Source of the DNA: Marinihelvus fidelis
Lineage (GTDB): Bacteria > Pseudomonadota > Gammaproteobacteria > Xanthomonadales > SZUA-36
NCBI RefSeq assembly: GCF_008725655.1
Contig: NZ_VYXP01000002.1
Span: 274,025-338,024 of the forward strand
Direction: 5' to 3'
DNA: 64,000 nucleotides
Part shown: piece by piece, positions 1 through 7,620 of the stretch
Position numbering within the stretch: position 1 is the first letter of the stretch
Layout: each line of letters begins with the position of its first letter
Translations under genes and position numbers: made by a program
Notes under the pieces: model-generated
Seen by the model: the letters and a program-made list of their open reading frames with translations, nothing else
The model's database searches: none
Told to the model about the DNA's origin: nothing

Positions 1-139
1 GGTGCACGGTGATGGCGTCCGCGCCGGCCGCCTCCGCCACGCGCGCGGCCTCCAGCACCGAAGGGTAGTCGGTACCGCGGGCCATCCTGATGGTGGCGAC
101 GTGGTCGATATTGACACCCAGCAACATGGGTCTGCTCAT
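1..139 (-). CDS. pdxJ: Pyridoxine 5'-phosphate synthase, 5' part only
   Basis: The window edge cuts this gene, and only its first 46 codons are present. The translation starts [18 protein letters not shown] and continues through [13 protein letters not shown] to ADAITVH. This is the N-terminal strand and first helix of the PdxJ TIM barrel, including the NIDHVAT motif that begins the family. PdxJ condenses 1-deoxyxylulose 5-phosphate with 3-amino-2-oxopropyl phosphate in DXP-dependent vitamin B6 synthesis, in the cytoplasm. The ATG overlaps the recO stop (ATGA, 136-139), so the two genes are translationally coupled, which is the common recO-pdxJ order. The identification rests on a short but very characteristic N-terminus. 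Confidence 0.9.
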   Translation of the reverse strand, partial: MSRPMLLGVNIDHVATIRMARGTDYPSVLEAARVAEAAGADAITVH

Positions 140-876
140 GCGGATTCTTCCTCCAGGGTACGGCGCCCGGTTGGTTTCGATGGCCGGTATAGCGCATCGC
201 TCGCCAGTGGCCGGTCGCCGAGGTGATGACGAATAACGGCGCGCATCATAGCGCGCAATCCGGGCAGGTGCTCGCCCTGCGGCTCGCCGGCTTCCAGTGC
301 CATCAGGGCGGCGCCACTGACGACCCCCCGGTCGCTCGCGTCACGGTTGACGCGCACCGCGCCTTCACCCGGGTGGTAGACATAACTGGCCTCGAAGCGC
401 AGCGGCGTGTCCGACCCGGCCTCGCAGGCCAGCGAGAGCCCGAAACCCGCCGCGTCCAGCAGGTTTTTCTCGAAAACACGAAGGGTAGCCTGGATGTTTT
501 CGCCACCGGCAAGCGCCGCGACCGTACCGCGATAGTGCTCAAACAATTCGGGGTGAGGATCGCCGCGGTGGACCAGGCGGACCAGCAGTTCGTTGACATA
601 CAGCCCGCTGAACAGGGCGTCGCCCAGCAACGGCGGCGGCGCCGCCACCTGGTCCGCGCCGGTCAGCGTGGCCAGCTCACCGCGGCCCTGCCAACTGGCC
701 AGCAGCGGCCGGAAGGGCTGCAACACCCCACGCCATCGTGACCGCGCGCCGCGCGCACCGCGGGCGACCACGCCGACACGGCCATGGTCACGGCTGAACA
801 TTTCCAGCAGCTGGCTGCTCTCACGGAACGCCCGCCCATGCAGGACGTAGGCCGGCTGCAGTTGAACTCTCGACAT
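136..876 (-). CDS. recO: DNA repair protein RecO
   Basis: The product of 246 residues is the usual RecO length. The N-terminus ([21 protein letters not shown], then [14 protein letters not shown]) is the OB-fold start typical of RecO. RecO works with RecR to load RecA on SSB-coated single-stranded DNA in the RecFOR gap-repair pathway. I chose the ATG at 876 because it gives this canonical start; the frame stays open for 50 more codons upstream, but that extension looks like non-coding read-through and overlaps the divergent gene at 1003. The stop overlaps the pdxJ start. In many gammaproteobacteria recO directly follows era, but here era lies 6.7 kb away with a plus-strand cassette between. 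Confidence 0.93.
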   Translation of the reverse strand: MSRVQLQPAYVLHGRAFRESSQLLEMFSRDHGRVGVVARGARGARSRWRGVLQPFRPLLASWQGRGELATLTGADQVAAPPPLLGDALFSGLYVNELLVRLVHRGDPHPELFEHYRGTVAALAGGENIQATLRVFEKNLLDAAGFGLSLACEAGSDTPLRFEASYVYHPGEGAVRVNRDASDRGVVSGAALMALEAGEPQGEHLPGLRAMMRAVIRHHLGDRPLASDALYRPSKPTGRRTLEEESA

Positions 877-1002
877 GCCCTGAACGATAGGCGCTTGAGT
901 GTGGGGCAGCAACTGGTTTTGGCCTGTCGCGACACCCACGGGGGTTGCGGCTGACCACCGACGAGTGTTTATGATGAAGTCCGCACGAACCAAACGAACC
1001 GA

Positions 1003-2289
1003 ATGACTGAAGAACGCCGCGCGCATGACCTGCCCGAAGGGCTGCCTCCCACACCCGATATCGATATTGATCGCCTGAAGGCAACGCTGCTGAAACTGGC
1101 CGAGTTCGGCTACGACGACAGCGTCAACGCGGTCAGTCGCCTGGGCTTCGGTGAGGCTGACATGGCGGCCCGTCGCTGGCTGATGGAACTCATGGAGGCC
1201 GAGGGGTTCAGCGCCCGCATGGACGGCGCTGGCAATGTCTATGGCCGCCTGGGACCGAAGGAAAAAGCCTCGGTCACCATGGGCTCACACCTGGATTCGG
1301 TGCCTTCCAGCGGCATTTTTGACGGTGCCCTGGGCGTCATCACCGCCCTCGAGATCCTGCGTACGTTCAAGGCGGCCGGAATCGAGCCTAACTGGCCGCT
1401 GGAACTGGTGGCCACCAGCGAGGAGGAAGGCCGTTTCGGCGGCATGCTCGGCGCCCAGGCCATCTCCGGCGACGTCACCCCGGAGTTCCTGATGGGCGCC
1501 CACGACGCTGACGGCAACCGCCTGGCCGATGCCATGACCGCGGCCGGGCTGCCGCCGCTGGGCGCACTGGAGGCCCGCCGCCCGCCGTCGAGCATGCGCG
1601 CGTTCATCGAATTGCACATCGAGCAGGGCCCGGTGCTGGACACCGTCGGCAAGACCATCGGCGTGGTGGAGTCGATTTCCGGCGTGTGGAAGTGGATCAT
1701 CCACCTGCGCGGCAAGGCCGACCACGCCGGCACCGCACCCATGGACATGCGCTCCGACGCCTTCATGGGCCTGGCCGACTTTGCCCACGCCATCCCCCGC
1801 ATCATCGACGAGCACGGCACCGACAAGTCGCGGCTCACGGTGGGCAAGGTTGAGTTGAAACCCGGCAACCCGCACACCATCCCCGGCGAGGCGATCTTCA
1901 CACTGGTCGGCCGCGACAGCGACGCCCAGGTCATGCGCGAGTTGCAGGACGCGTGCAACCGCTCATTGTCGGCCATCGCCCGGCGGCACGGGCTGCGCTT
2001 CGAGTATGAGCAGGTCAGCTGGCTCGACCCGATGGACTGCAGCGGCCGCATCACCGACCTGTTCGACACGCTGGCGGCCCGGCGTGGCCTCAGCTACCAG
2101 CGCATGCCCAGTGGCGCCGGTCACGACACCCAGTTCCTGACGCGGATCACCGACGCCGGGATGATTTTCGTGCCCTCCGTGGGTGGTGTCAGCCATGCGC
2201 CGGATGAACTCACCCATTGGGAGGACATCGAGACGGGCGCCCAGCTGCTGGCCGATGCCGCCTGGATACTGGCCCACGAACCCGGCTGA
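1003..2289 (+). CDS. M20-family N-carbamoyl amino acid / allantoate-type amidohydrolase
   Basis: The product (428 residues) belongs to the AllC/HyuC branch of the M20 metallopeptidases, which hydrolyse N-carbamoyl or ureido groups (allantoate, ureidoglycine, N-carbamoyl-amino acids, beta-ureidopropionate). The dinuclear metal site is readable: H96 and D98 in GSHLDSV, D107 in GIFDGALG, E141/E142 in TSEEEGRFGG, H205 in ELHIEQGP and H398 in GVSHAPDE. The dimerisation lid with GKADHAGTAPMDMRSDA is present. The substrate cannot be fixed from motifs. The gene diverges from recO; a TATGAT hexamer at 970-975 could be its -10 box, but there is no good -35 and no clear ribosome site. A strong terminator follows. 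The neighbouring ureide-type symporter and carbamoyltransferase favour a ureido substrate (inference). Confidence 0.85.
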   Translation: MTEERRAHDLPEGLPPTPDIDIDRLKATLLKLAEFGYDDSVNAVSRLGFGEADMAARRWLMELMEAEGFSARMDGAGNVYGRLGPKEKASVTMGSHLDSVPSSGIFDGALGVITALEILRTFKAAGIEPNWPLELVATSEEEGRFGGMLGAQAISGDVTPEFLMGAHDADGNRLADAMTAAGLPPLGALEARRPPSSMRAFIELHIEQGPVLDTVGKTIGVVESISGVWKWIIHLRGKADHAGTAPMDMRSDAFMGLADFAHAIPRIIDEHGTDKSRLTVGKVELKPGNPHTIPGEAIFTLVGRDSDAQVMRELQDACNRSLSAIARRHGLRFEYEQVSWLDPMDCSGRITDLFDTLAARRGLSYQRMPSGAGHDTQFLTRITDAGMIFVPSVGGVSHAPDELTHWEDIETGAQLLADAAWILAHEPG

Positions 2290-2365
2290 ACCAGTGGCCG
2301 GACGGCCCGGCACAGACCGCCACCGGGTTTGAAGGGCCGCTATGGGTTTGTTAGGATGATCGCTT

Positions 2366-2405
2366 GCCCCGCTTGACTGGTTCACGCGGGGCTTTTTCGT
2401 TTTTG
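2366..2405 (+). terminator. Rho-independent terminator after the amidohydrolase
   Basis: GCCCCGC at 2366-2372 pairs with GCGGGGC at 2386-2392 across a 13-base loop. It is followed by TTTTTCGTTTTT. It ends the amidohydrolase transcript 77 bases after its stop. The downstream operon therefore needs its own promoter, or read-through or attenuation at this site. Confidence 0.8.
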
Positions 2406-2420
2406 GGCCGTAACAACGGC

Positions 2421-2442
2421 GGAACCGGCGAAGCCTGGTTCC
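2421..2442 (+). promoter_or_regulatory. Leader hairpin before the symporter operon
   Basis: GGAACC-GGC-GAA-GCC-T-GGTTCC folds into a nine-base-pair stem with a GAA loop and one bulged T. It sits eight bases before a GGAGAGG ribosome-binding sequence (2451-2457). Its position suggests an effect on translation or mRNA stability; no known riboswitch class was recognised. Confidence 0.4.
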
Positions 2443-2459
2443 CCCTGACTGGAGAGGAT

Positions 2460-2918
2460 GTGCACCCCGAAGGTGACACGACAAGCAGGCTTCGCCGACA
2501 GGCGTGGCCCGTCATGCTATTGCTGGGCCTGTGCCTGCTGGTTACCCCGGCACTGGCGCTGGAACTGGCCGTCACCGACGACGGTCGTACGGCCGGCTAC
2601 CTGACCCTGGGCTGGGATGCCGACGGCGACGTCGAACTGCAGCAACGCGGCGCTGGTGGCGACTGGGTGACTATCTATCGCGGCCCCGACGCCGCCACCA
2701 CCCTGTCCGGCCTGGCCAACGGCGAGATCACCTGGCGCGCACGAACAGTCTCCAACAACGGCGCCACGACCGGCGCCTGGGGCCCGACCCTGAGTATCCA
2801 GGTCGCCCACCACGCCATGGGCCGGGCACTGGCTGTCTTTATCACCGGTGCGGTCATGTTCCTGGTCCTGCTGGCCTGCATTGTCATGCCATGGCGTGAA
2901 AAGGAATCCAGCGCATGA
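2460..2918 (+). CDS. Exported single-pass protein with a fibronectin-III-like domain, partner of the symporter
   Basis: The product is 152 residues from the chosen GTG. It has a signal peptide (n-region RLRRQ, hydrophobic core around residues 18-30, likely cleavage after PALA at residue 33). A beta-rich domain of about 85 residues follows (TLGWDADGDVELQQ, WVTIYRG, ITWRARTVS) and resembles a fibronectin type III fold. A C-terminal membrane helix (ALAVFITGAVMFLVLLACIV) and a short charged tail complete it. I chose GTG 2460 because it sits behind GGAGAGG and keeps a proper signal peptide; the open frame continues upstream into the terminator, which argues against the earlier ATG at 2364. The last bases overlap the symporter start (ATGA), so the two are coupled. 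A periplasmic accessory or substrate-capturing subunit is an inference; I know of no named family. Confidence 0.7.
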   Translation: MHPEGDTTSRLRRQAWPVMLLLGLCLLVTPALALELAVTDDGRTAGYLTLGWDADGDVELQQRGAGGDWVTIYRGPDAATTLSGLANGEITWRARTVSNNGATTGAWGPTLSIQVAHHAMGRALAVFITGAVMFLVLLACIVMPWREKESSA

Positions 2919-4348
2919 ATCCGGACGCCGTACTCTCGACACCCATAGCCGTCACCATCGTCGTGGTGTTCAGCGTACTGTGGGTCGCGCTCGGCTGGTG
3001 GCTGGGCCGCGCCAACCGCTCGCTGGAAGACTACATGCTGGCCGGGCGCCATGTCGGCATGGGCCTGGCCACGGCCACCGCCATGGCTACCTGGGTCACG
3101 GCAAACACCACGATGACGGCACCGCAACTGGCCTACCAACTGGGTATCTGGGGCATGGTGGGTTACTCGCTGGGCGCAGTCGGCCTGCTGCTGTTCGCGC
3201 CGATGGCGAAACGAATCCGGGAAATGATTCCCAACGGCTATACCAGCGGTGACTTTATCCGGGTGCGCTATGGCAAGTTCGCCTGGCGGGTGTTCCTGTT
3301 GATTTCGCTGTTCTACGCGCTCGGCTGGCTGGTCAGCCTGGCCATGGCCGGCGGTATCCTGGTCGAGTCCCTCAGCGGCATACCCTATGCCTGGGGCATG
3401 ACCGTCATCGTCGTGACATGCACGCTGTATACGGTGTTTGGCGGGCTGCGTGCGGTCATCGGTACCGACTTCGTGCAGACCGTGATTATCCTGGTGGGGC
3501 TGGCGTTGCTGGCCGGCCTGGTCATTACCGAGGTCGGCTTCGAGCCGATGCACCAGCGGCTGGCTGAAGAGCGCCCGGGCCTGCTGAACCTGCTGCTGCC
3601 GGCCTCGCTGATGTTCCTGTTCAACAACCTGTTTTTCGGTGTCGGTGAAATTTTCCATTCCAATGTCTGGTGGTCGCGGGCGTTTGCGTTCGGGGAAGGC
3701 GTGGGATTCCGCGCCTACCTGCTGGCCGGCCTGATGTGGCTGCCGGTGCCCATCGTTGCAGGGTTTATTGCCCTGGCGGCGCCCGTGCTGGGCGTCAATG
3801 TGCCTTCGCCGGACATGGTCGCGCCGCTGGTCGCCGCGCACCTGATGGGCGAAGTAGGCGCGATCGTGGTGTTCATCGTCGTGTTTGCCGCCCTGGCGTC
3901 CAGCCTTGACTCATTGCTGGCGGCGACCTCGGACCTGCTACTCAACGATATTTACCGTGGTCACCTGCGACCGGCCGCCACAGACGTGGAACTGCGCCGC
4001 GCCGCGGCATGGATCATCGTTGCACTGGGCGCGCTGGCCTGGGCGCTGGCCATGCCGCGGGTCAATACGCTGGCGGCCCTGCTCTACCTGACCGGCGCCT
4101 TTGTAGCCAGCACCATCTGGCCGATTGTCTTTGGGCTGCGCTGGCGTCGCGGCAGCGGCGCGGGCGCGTCGGCGGCGATGATCCTGGGCACAGCCTGCGG
4201 GCTCATCGCCTATAACGTCATCGGTTTTTACGTGGCGGCACTGGTATCGGCGGCGGTATCGCTGCTGGTGACCGCCGTCACGTTCTGGTTCAGTCGCCAG
4301 CGTTTTGCGTTCCGCGAACTGGCCGCAACCCGGGCGGCGGGGCCATGA
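2915..4348 (+). CDS. Sodium:solute symporter, DUR3-like (SSS family)
   Basis: This integral membrane protein of 477 residues has about 13 predicted helices and belongs to the sodium:solute symporter family (TC 2.A.21). Segments such as YMLAGRHVGMGLATATAMATW, YQLGIWGMVGYSLGA, YTVFGGLRAVIGTDFVQT and ASSLDSLLAATSDLLLNDIY match the layout of the urea-type DUR3 branch more than proline or pantothenate carriers. The ASSLDS segment corresponds to the helix that supplies Na2-site hydroxyls in this fold. It is coupled on both sides: its start overlaps the exported beta-domain gene and its stop overlaps a 40-residue membrane ORF. Urea or another ureido compound is the likely substrate class given the family and neighbours, but specificity is inferred. 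Confidence 0.85.
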   Translation: MNPDAVLSTPIAVTIVVVFSVLWVALGWWLGRANRSLEDYMLAGRHVGMGLATATAMATWVTANTTMTAPQLAYQLGIWGMVGYSLGAVGLLLFAPMAKRIREMIPNGYTSGDFIRVRYGKFAWRVFLLISLFYALGWLVSLAMAGGILVESLSGIPYAWGMTVIVVTCTLYTVFGGLRAVIGTDFVQTVIILVGLALLAGLVITEVGFEPMHQRLAEERPGLLNLLLPASLMFLFNNLFFGVGEIFHSNVWWSRAFAFGEGVGFRAYLLAGLMWLPVPIVAGFIALAAPVLGVNVPSPDMVAPLVAAHLMGEVGAIVVFIVVFAALASSLDSLLAATSDLLLNDIYRGHLRPAATDVELRRAAAWIIVALGALAWALAMPRVNTLAALLYLTGAFVASTIWPIVFGLRWRRGSGAGASAAMILGTACGLIAYNVIGFYVAALVSAAVSLLVTAVTFWFSRQRFAFRELAATRAAGP

Positions 4349-4467
4349 TGCTGTCCGCCGCCGGCCTCACATTCCTGGTTATCACCGCCCTGGCGGCGGT
4401 GGTGATCTCGCCTTTCATCCTGATCGCACTCCTGGTCAACGACCTGAGGAAGAAATCATCATGGTAA
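4345..4467 (+). CDS. 40-residue single-helix membrane protein in the symporter operon
   Basis: This small ORF starts with two ATG codons (4345 and 4348). It encodes MMLSAAG, a hydrophobic stretch (LTFLVITALAAVVISPFILIALL split around a proline) and a basic tail NDLRKKSSW. It overlaps the symporter stop by four bases and the carbamoyltransferase start by seven, so it sits in a chain of coupled genes. This arrangement, more than its length, supports its being translated. It looks like a small subunit or modulator of the symporter. No similarity to a named family is recognised. Alternatively it could serve only to couple translation of the next gene. Confidence 0.6.
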   Translation: MMLSAAGLTFLVITALAAVVISPFILIALLVNDLRKKSSW

Positions 4468-5531
4468 ACATGGCCACCGAGGATTCGGTGACATTCGACC
4501 CGGACCTGCCCGACGTCTACGGCGACGCGCAGCCCAAGCAACTGTTGCGCACCATCATCGAGGAACACGAGCAGCTCCAGACGCTGGCCAACCGGCACGT
4601 GATCTCGTCCGGCCAGTTCAGCCGCGACGTCATGTTGCAACTGTTCCGGCTGGCGGCGAAGTTTGAGTGCAATCCGGAGCGTTTCAACTCACCGCTGGCG
4701 GGCAAGCTGCTGATCAGCGCGTTCTACGAACCGTCGACGCGCACGCGGCTGTCGTTCGAGAGCGCCTGGCACCGCCTGGGCGGCGACATCATGTCCATCG
4801 CCGACCGCTCCACCACCGGCATCGCCAAGGGCGAGTCCTACGCGGACGTGGCCGAGATGTTCAACAACTACGGCGACTGCGTGGTGCTGCGCGATTCCGA
4901 CCCCGAGGCCGTCTACCAGATGGCCCGTAGCCTGCGCATACCGATCATTAATGCCGGCAACGGCATCATGGAGCACCCGACCCAGGCCCTGGCCGATGTC
5001 TACACCATCCTGAAGTGGCGCCCGGAGCTGCTGACCGACGACGCCAAACCGATTCGCATCGGCGTGGTGGGCGTGCCCAAGCGCATGCGCACCGTGCGCA
5101 GCCTGCTGACTTTGCTGTCACAGTTCTCCGACATCATCGAGGAGCTGGTGGTCATTTCCGACCGGCCGGCCAAAACGGCCTTCGCCGACGGCCAGCTCGA
5201 GGCCCTGGAAGAAGCGGGCCTGAACGTGCGCCTGTCCAATGAACTGGACGGTGAACTACCGGAGTTGGACGTCGTGTACATCAACGCCATCGCCTGGGTG
5301 AAGAACGCCCGTGAAGTGATGGGCAACGCGTTCAGGCTCGATGACCAGTCGCCCCTGAAAGAGGGCGCCATCATCCTGCACCCGCTGGCCCGCGGCCCGG
5401 AGCTGGACGTGTCGCTCGATACCACGCCGCACAATTGGTACTTCGCGCAGGCCCGCGGCGCCGTGTTCGTGCGCAAGGCCCTGCTCACCTGCATGACCCA
5501 GCGCACCGAGCGGGTCATGGACGTCGTTTGA
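4461..5531 (+). CDS. Aspartate-transcarbamylase-like carbamoyltransferase of unknown acceptor
   Basis: The product (356 residues) has the two-domain carbamoyltransferase fold. Carbamoyl-phosphate binding is intact: STRTR 92-96, K123 of the 80s loop (AKGES), R144, HPTQ 172-175 and R210 in MRTVRSL. The aspartate side is not: where E. coli PyrB has Arg229 and Gln231, this protein has A276 and A278 (YINAIAW), and HPLP reads HPLA (307-310). The ornithine-type SMG and HCLP loops are also absent. It therefore should carbamoylate something other than aspartate or ornithine. An extra N-terminal helix of about 45 residues precedes the fold. GAGGAAG lies just before the ATG. It is 15 bases from the amidotransferase gene. 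PyrB activity cannot be fully excluded without assay. Confidence 0.85.
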   Translation: MVNMATEDSVTFDPDLPDVYGDAQPKQLLRTIIEEHEQLQTLANRHVISSGQFSRDVMLQLFRLAAKFECNPERFNSPLAGKLLISAFYEPSTRTRLSFESAWHRLGGDIMSIADRSTTGIAKGESYADVAEMFNNYGDCVVLRDSDPEAVYQMARSLRIPIINAGNGIMEHPTQALADVYTILKWRPELLTDDAKPIRIGVVGVPKRMRTVRSLLTLLSQFSDIIEELVVISDRPAKTAFADGQLEALEEAGLNVRLSNELDGELPELDVVYINAIAWVKNAREVMGNAFRLDDQSPLKEGAIILHPLARGPELDVSLDTTPHNWYFAQARGAVFVRKALLTCMTQRTERVMDVV

Positions 5532-5546
5532 GGAATAACTGAATTT

Positions 5547-7565
5547 ATGTGTGGAATCGCAGGCATTTACCATCGCGACCGGCAGCGCCCGGTCGATTCC
5601 CAATTGCTCGCCAACATGGCGGCGATCCAGTATCACCGTGGCCCGGACAACTTCGGCGTGCAGGTGATGGATGAACGCGGCGTGGGCTTTTCCCACGCCC
5701 GGCTCAGCATCATTGACCTGGACGAGGAGCGGGCCTGCCAGCCCTTCGTGTCCGACGACCGCAAGCGCCTGCTGGCGCACAATGGCGAGTTCTATGACTT
5801 CAAGCGGCTGCGCGCCGACCTGACCAGCCGCGGTGCCACCTTTCGCACCAAGAGCGACTCGGAACTGGTGCTTCACCTGTTCCCTCGCTTCGGCCTGGAT
5901 CGTACGCTGGAGGAGCTCCGGGGCGAGTTCGCCTTCGCCATGTACGACGACGAGGAGGACGCGCTGTATCTTGTCCGCGACCGTTTCGGTATCAAGCCCT
6001 TGTACTGGACCAACACGGGCGACTCCATTGTCTTCGGCTCCGAACTGAAAGTTCTGTTCGCCGACCCGGGAGTGAACCGCCGTTTCAGCGAGGAAGGCCT
6101 GCTGCACCAGCTGATCCAGGTCTTGGTGCCCGGCAGCACGGCGTTTGAAGGCGTGCACCAGGTCAAGCCGGGGCACTTCCTGAAAATCCGCCGCCGCGAC
6201 GGCGGCTTCCAGGTCGAGGAGCGGCGCTACTGGGACCTGGAGTTCCCGAACGCCGCCGACCACCAGAACGACCGCGACGAGGCCGACAGCGTGGAGGCCG
6301 TTCGCGCCGGCCTGGTCGAGGCCGTCAACCTGCGCCTGGAGGCCGACGTGCCGGTAGGCTGTTATCTATCCGGCGGCATCGACAGCTGCGCCATCCTGGG
6401 CCTGTCCGCCGCGGCGCGCCAGGACCCGGTGAAGGCCTTCACCATCGGTTTCGACGACACGGCCTACGACGAGACGCCGATTGCCCGGCAGATGGCCGAC
6501 GCCACCGGCGCCGACCAGGAGGTCCTGACGCTCAAGGCTGAGGACCTGTATGGCCATTTCGAGCGCACCCTGTGGCACACCGAGCGCACCATCTATAACA
6601 CCCTGGGCGTGGCCAAGCTGCTGATGAGCCGCCGCGTACGCGACATCGGCTACAAGGTGGTGCTGACCGGCGAGGGCTCGGACGAACTGTTCGCCGGCTA
6701 CCCGTCGTTCCGCCGCGACCTGTTCCTGCATGGCCTGCCGGACCTGCCGCCGGACGAACGACGCCAGTGGGAATCGATGCTGGGTGAGAGCAATGCCCTG
6801 TTCAAGGGTGCGATGCTGTCCGAGGACGAGGTCGACGACCCGGCCCTGACTGCCGCCATCGGCTTTACCCCCAGCTGCCTGCAGCCCTGGTTGGCCTGCA
6901 CGCCCACGGCGCGCGGCCTGATGCTGCCGGAGTTGCGCGAGCGCCTGGCCGGCTACCACCCCGGCACGGCGATCGCCGATGCGCTGGACGCGGGCATGGT
7001 CGAAGACCGCCACCCACTGGACCGCGCCCAGTACGTCTGGGCCAAGACCATGCTGGAGGGCCAGATCCTGACCTGGGGCGGCGACCGCGTCGACATGGCC
7101 AACTCCATGGAGGCCCGCCCGGCATTCCTGGACCATCACCTGGCGGAGACCGCCGTCAACATCCCGCCACTGCACCGCATCCGCGAGCGCCGCGAGAAAC
7201 ACGTCCTGCGCGAGGCGATGAAGGGCCTGCTGCCGAAAGTGCTTTATGAGCGTGAAAAATTCGCTTTCATGGCGCCGCCGGCGCACACCGACCCGGGCAA
7301 GTGGAACTCGATGATGGCGCTGGCTGAACAGCACCTGTCCCATGAGGCCATTGGTCGCGCGGGCATCCTGGATGCGGCCGCAGTGGACACGATGCTGGCA
7401 GAAGCCTCGGCAACGGAAACGTCTCGGGCCCGCAAGGTCCAGCTGGACGCCATCATCAACCACGCGCTGGGTGTTCAGATCCTGCACCGTGAGTTCATCC
7501 AGGGTGACATTCCCGCGAAAGCCGCGGCAATGGCCGAAGAACTGGGCTGGAAGGTCGCGGCCTGA
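5547..7565 (+). CDS. Asparagine-synthetase-type glutamine amidotransferase (AsnB family)
   Basis: At 672 residues it is longer than E. coli AsnB (554) and resembles the long class found beside biosynthetic genes. The N-terminal class II glutaminase domain is complete: nucleophile C2, RLSIID, HNGEFYD near 79-84 and SDSE near 103-106. The C-terminal synthetase domain carries the pyrophosphate loop SGGIDS 275-280 and GEGSDELFAGY near 375-385. It should use ATP and glutamine to amidate a carboxylate, possibly aspartate or the product of the adjacent carbamoyltransferase (inference). GAGG precedes the ATG. It is the last gene of the operon and a hairpin follows. Whether it supplies general asparagine or a pathway-specific amide is not decidable here. 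Confidence 0.88.
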   Translation: MCGIAGIYHRDRQRPVDSQLLANMAAIQYHRGPDNFGVQVMDERGVGFSHARLSIIDLDEERACQPFVSDDRKRLLAHNGEFYDFKRLRADLTSRGATFRTKSDSELVLHLFPRFGLDRTLEELRGEFAFAMYDDEEDALYLVRDRFGIKPLYWTNTGDSIVFGSELKVLFADPGVNRRFSEEGLLHQLIQVLVPGSTAFEGVHQVKPGHFLKIRRRDGGFQVEERRYWDLEFPNAADHQNDRDEADSVEAVRAGLVEAVNLRLEADVPVGCYLSGGIDSCAILGLSAAARQDPVKAFTIGFDDTAYDETPIARQMADATGADQEVLTLKAEDLYGHFERTLWHTERTIYNTLGVAKLLMSRRVRDIGYKVVLTGEGSDELFAGYPSFRRDLFLHGLPDLPPDERRQWESMLGESNALFKGAMLSEDEVDDPALTAAIGFTPSCLQPWLACTPTARGLMLPELRERLAGYHPGTAIADALDAGMVEDRHPLDRAQYVWAKTMLEGQILTWGGDRVDMANSMEARPAFLDHHLAETAVNIPPLHRIRERREKHVLREAMKGLLPKVLYEREKFAFMAPPAHTDPGKWNSMMALAEQHLSHEAIGRAGILDAAAVDTMLAEASATETSRARKVQLDAIINHALGVQILHREFIQGDIPAKAAAMAEELGWKVAA

Positions 7566-7577
7566 GTTGCCGCAAGG

Positions 7578-7602
7578 CGCCGGGCCGTTGACTGGCCCGG
7601 CG
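7578..7602. terminator. Hairpin between convergent amidotransferase and era
   Basis: CGCCGGGCC (7578-7586) pairs perfectly with GGCCCGGCG (7594-7602) over a seven-base loop, in a 55-base convergent gap. There is no T-tract on either side, so it may be a weak or bidirectional terminator or an mRNA 3'-end stabiliser. Confidence 0.5.
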
Positions 7603-7620
7603 TGAAAGTCCTGCTTAGGG

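Noticed and set aside
2364..2459. ATG at 2364 as start of the exported beta-domain protein
   Set aside because: It lies inside the upstream gene's terminator and has no ribosome site; the GTG at 2460 gives a proper signal peptide.
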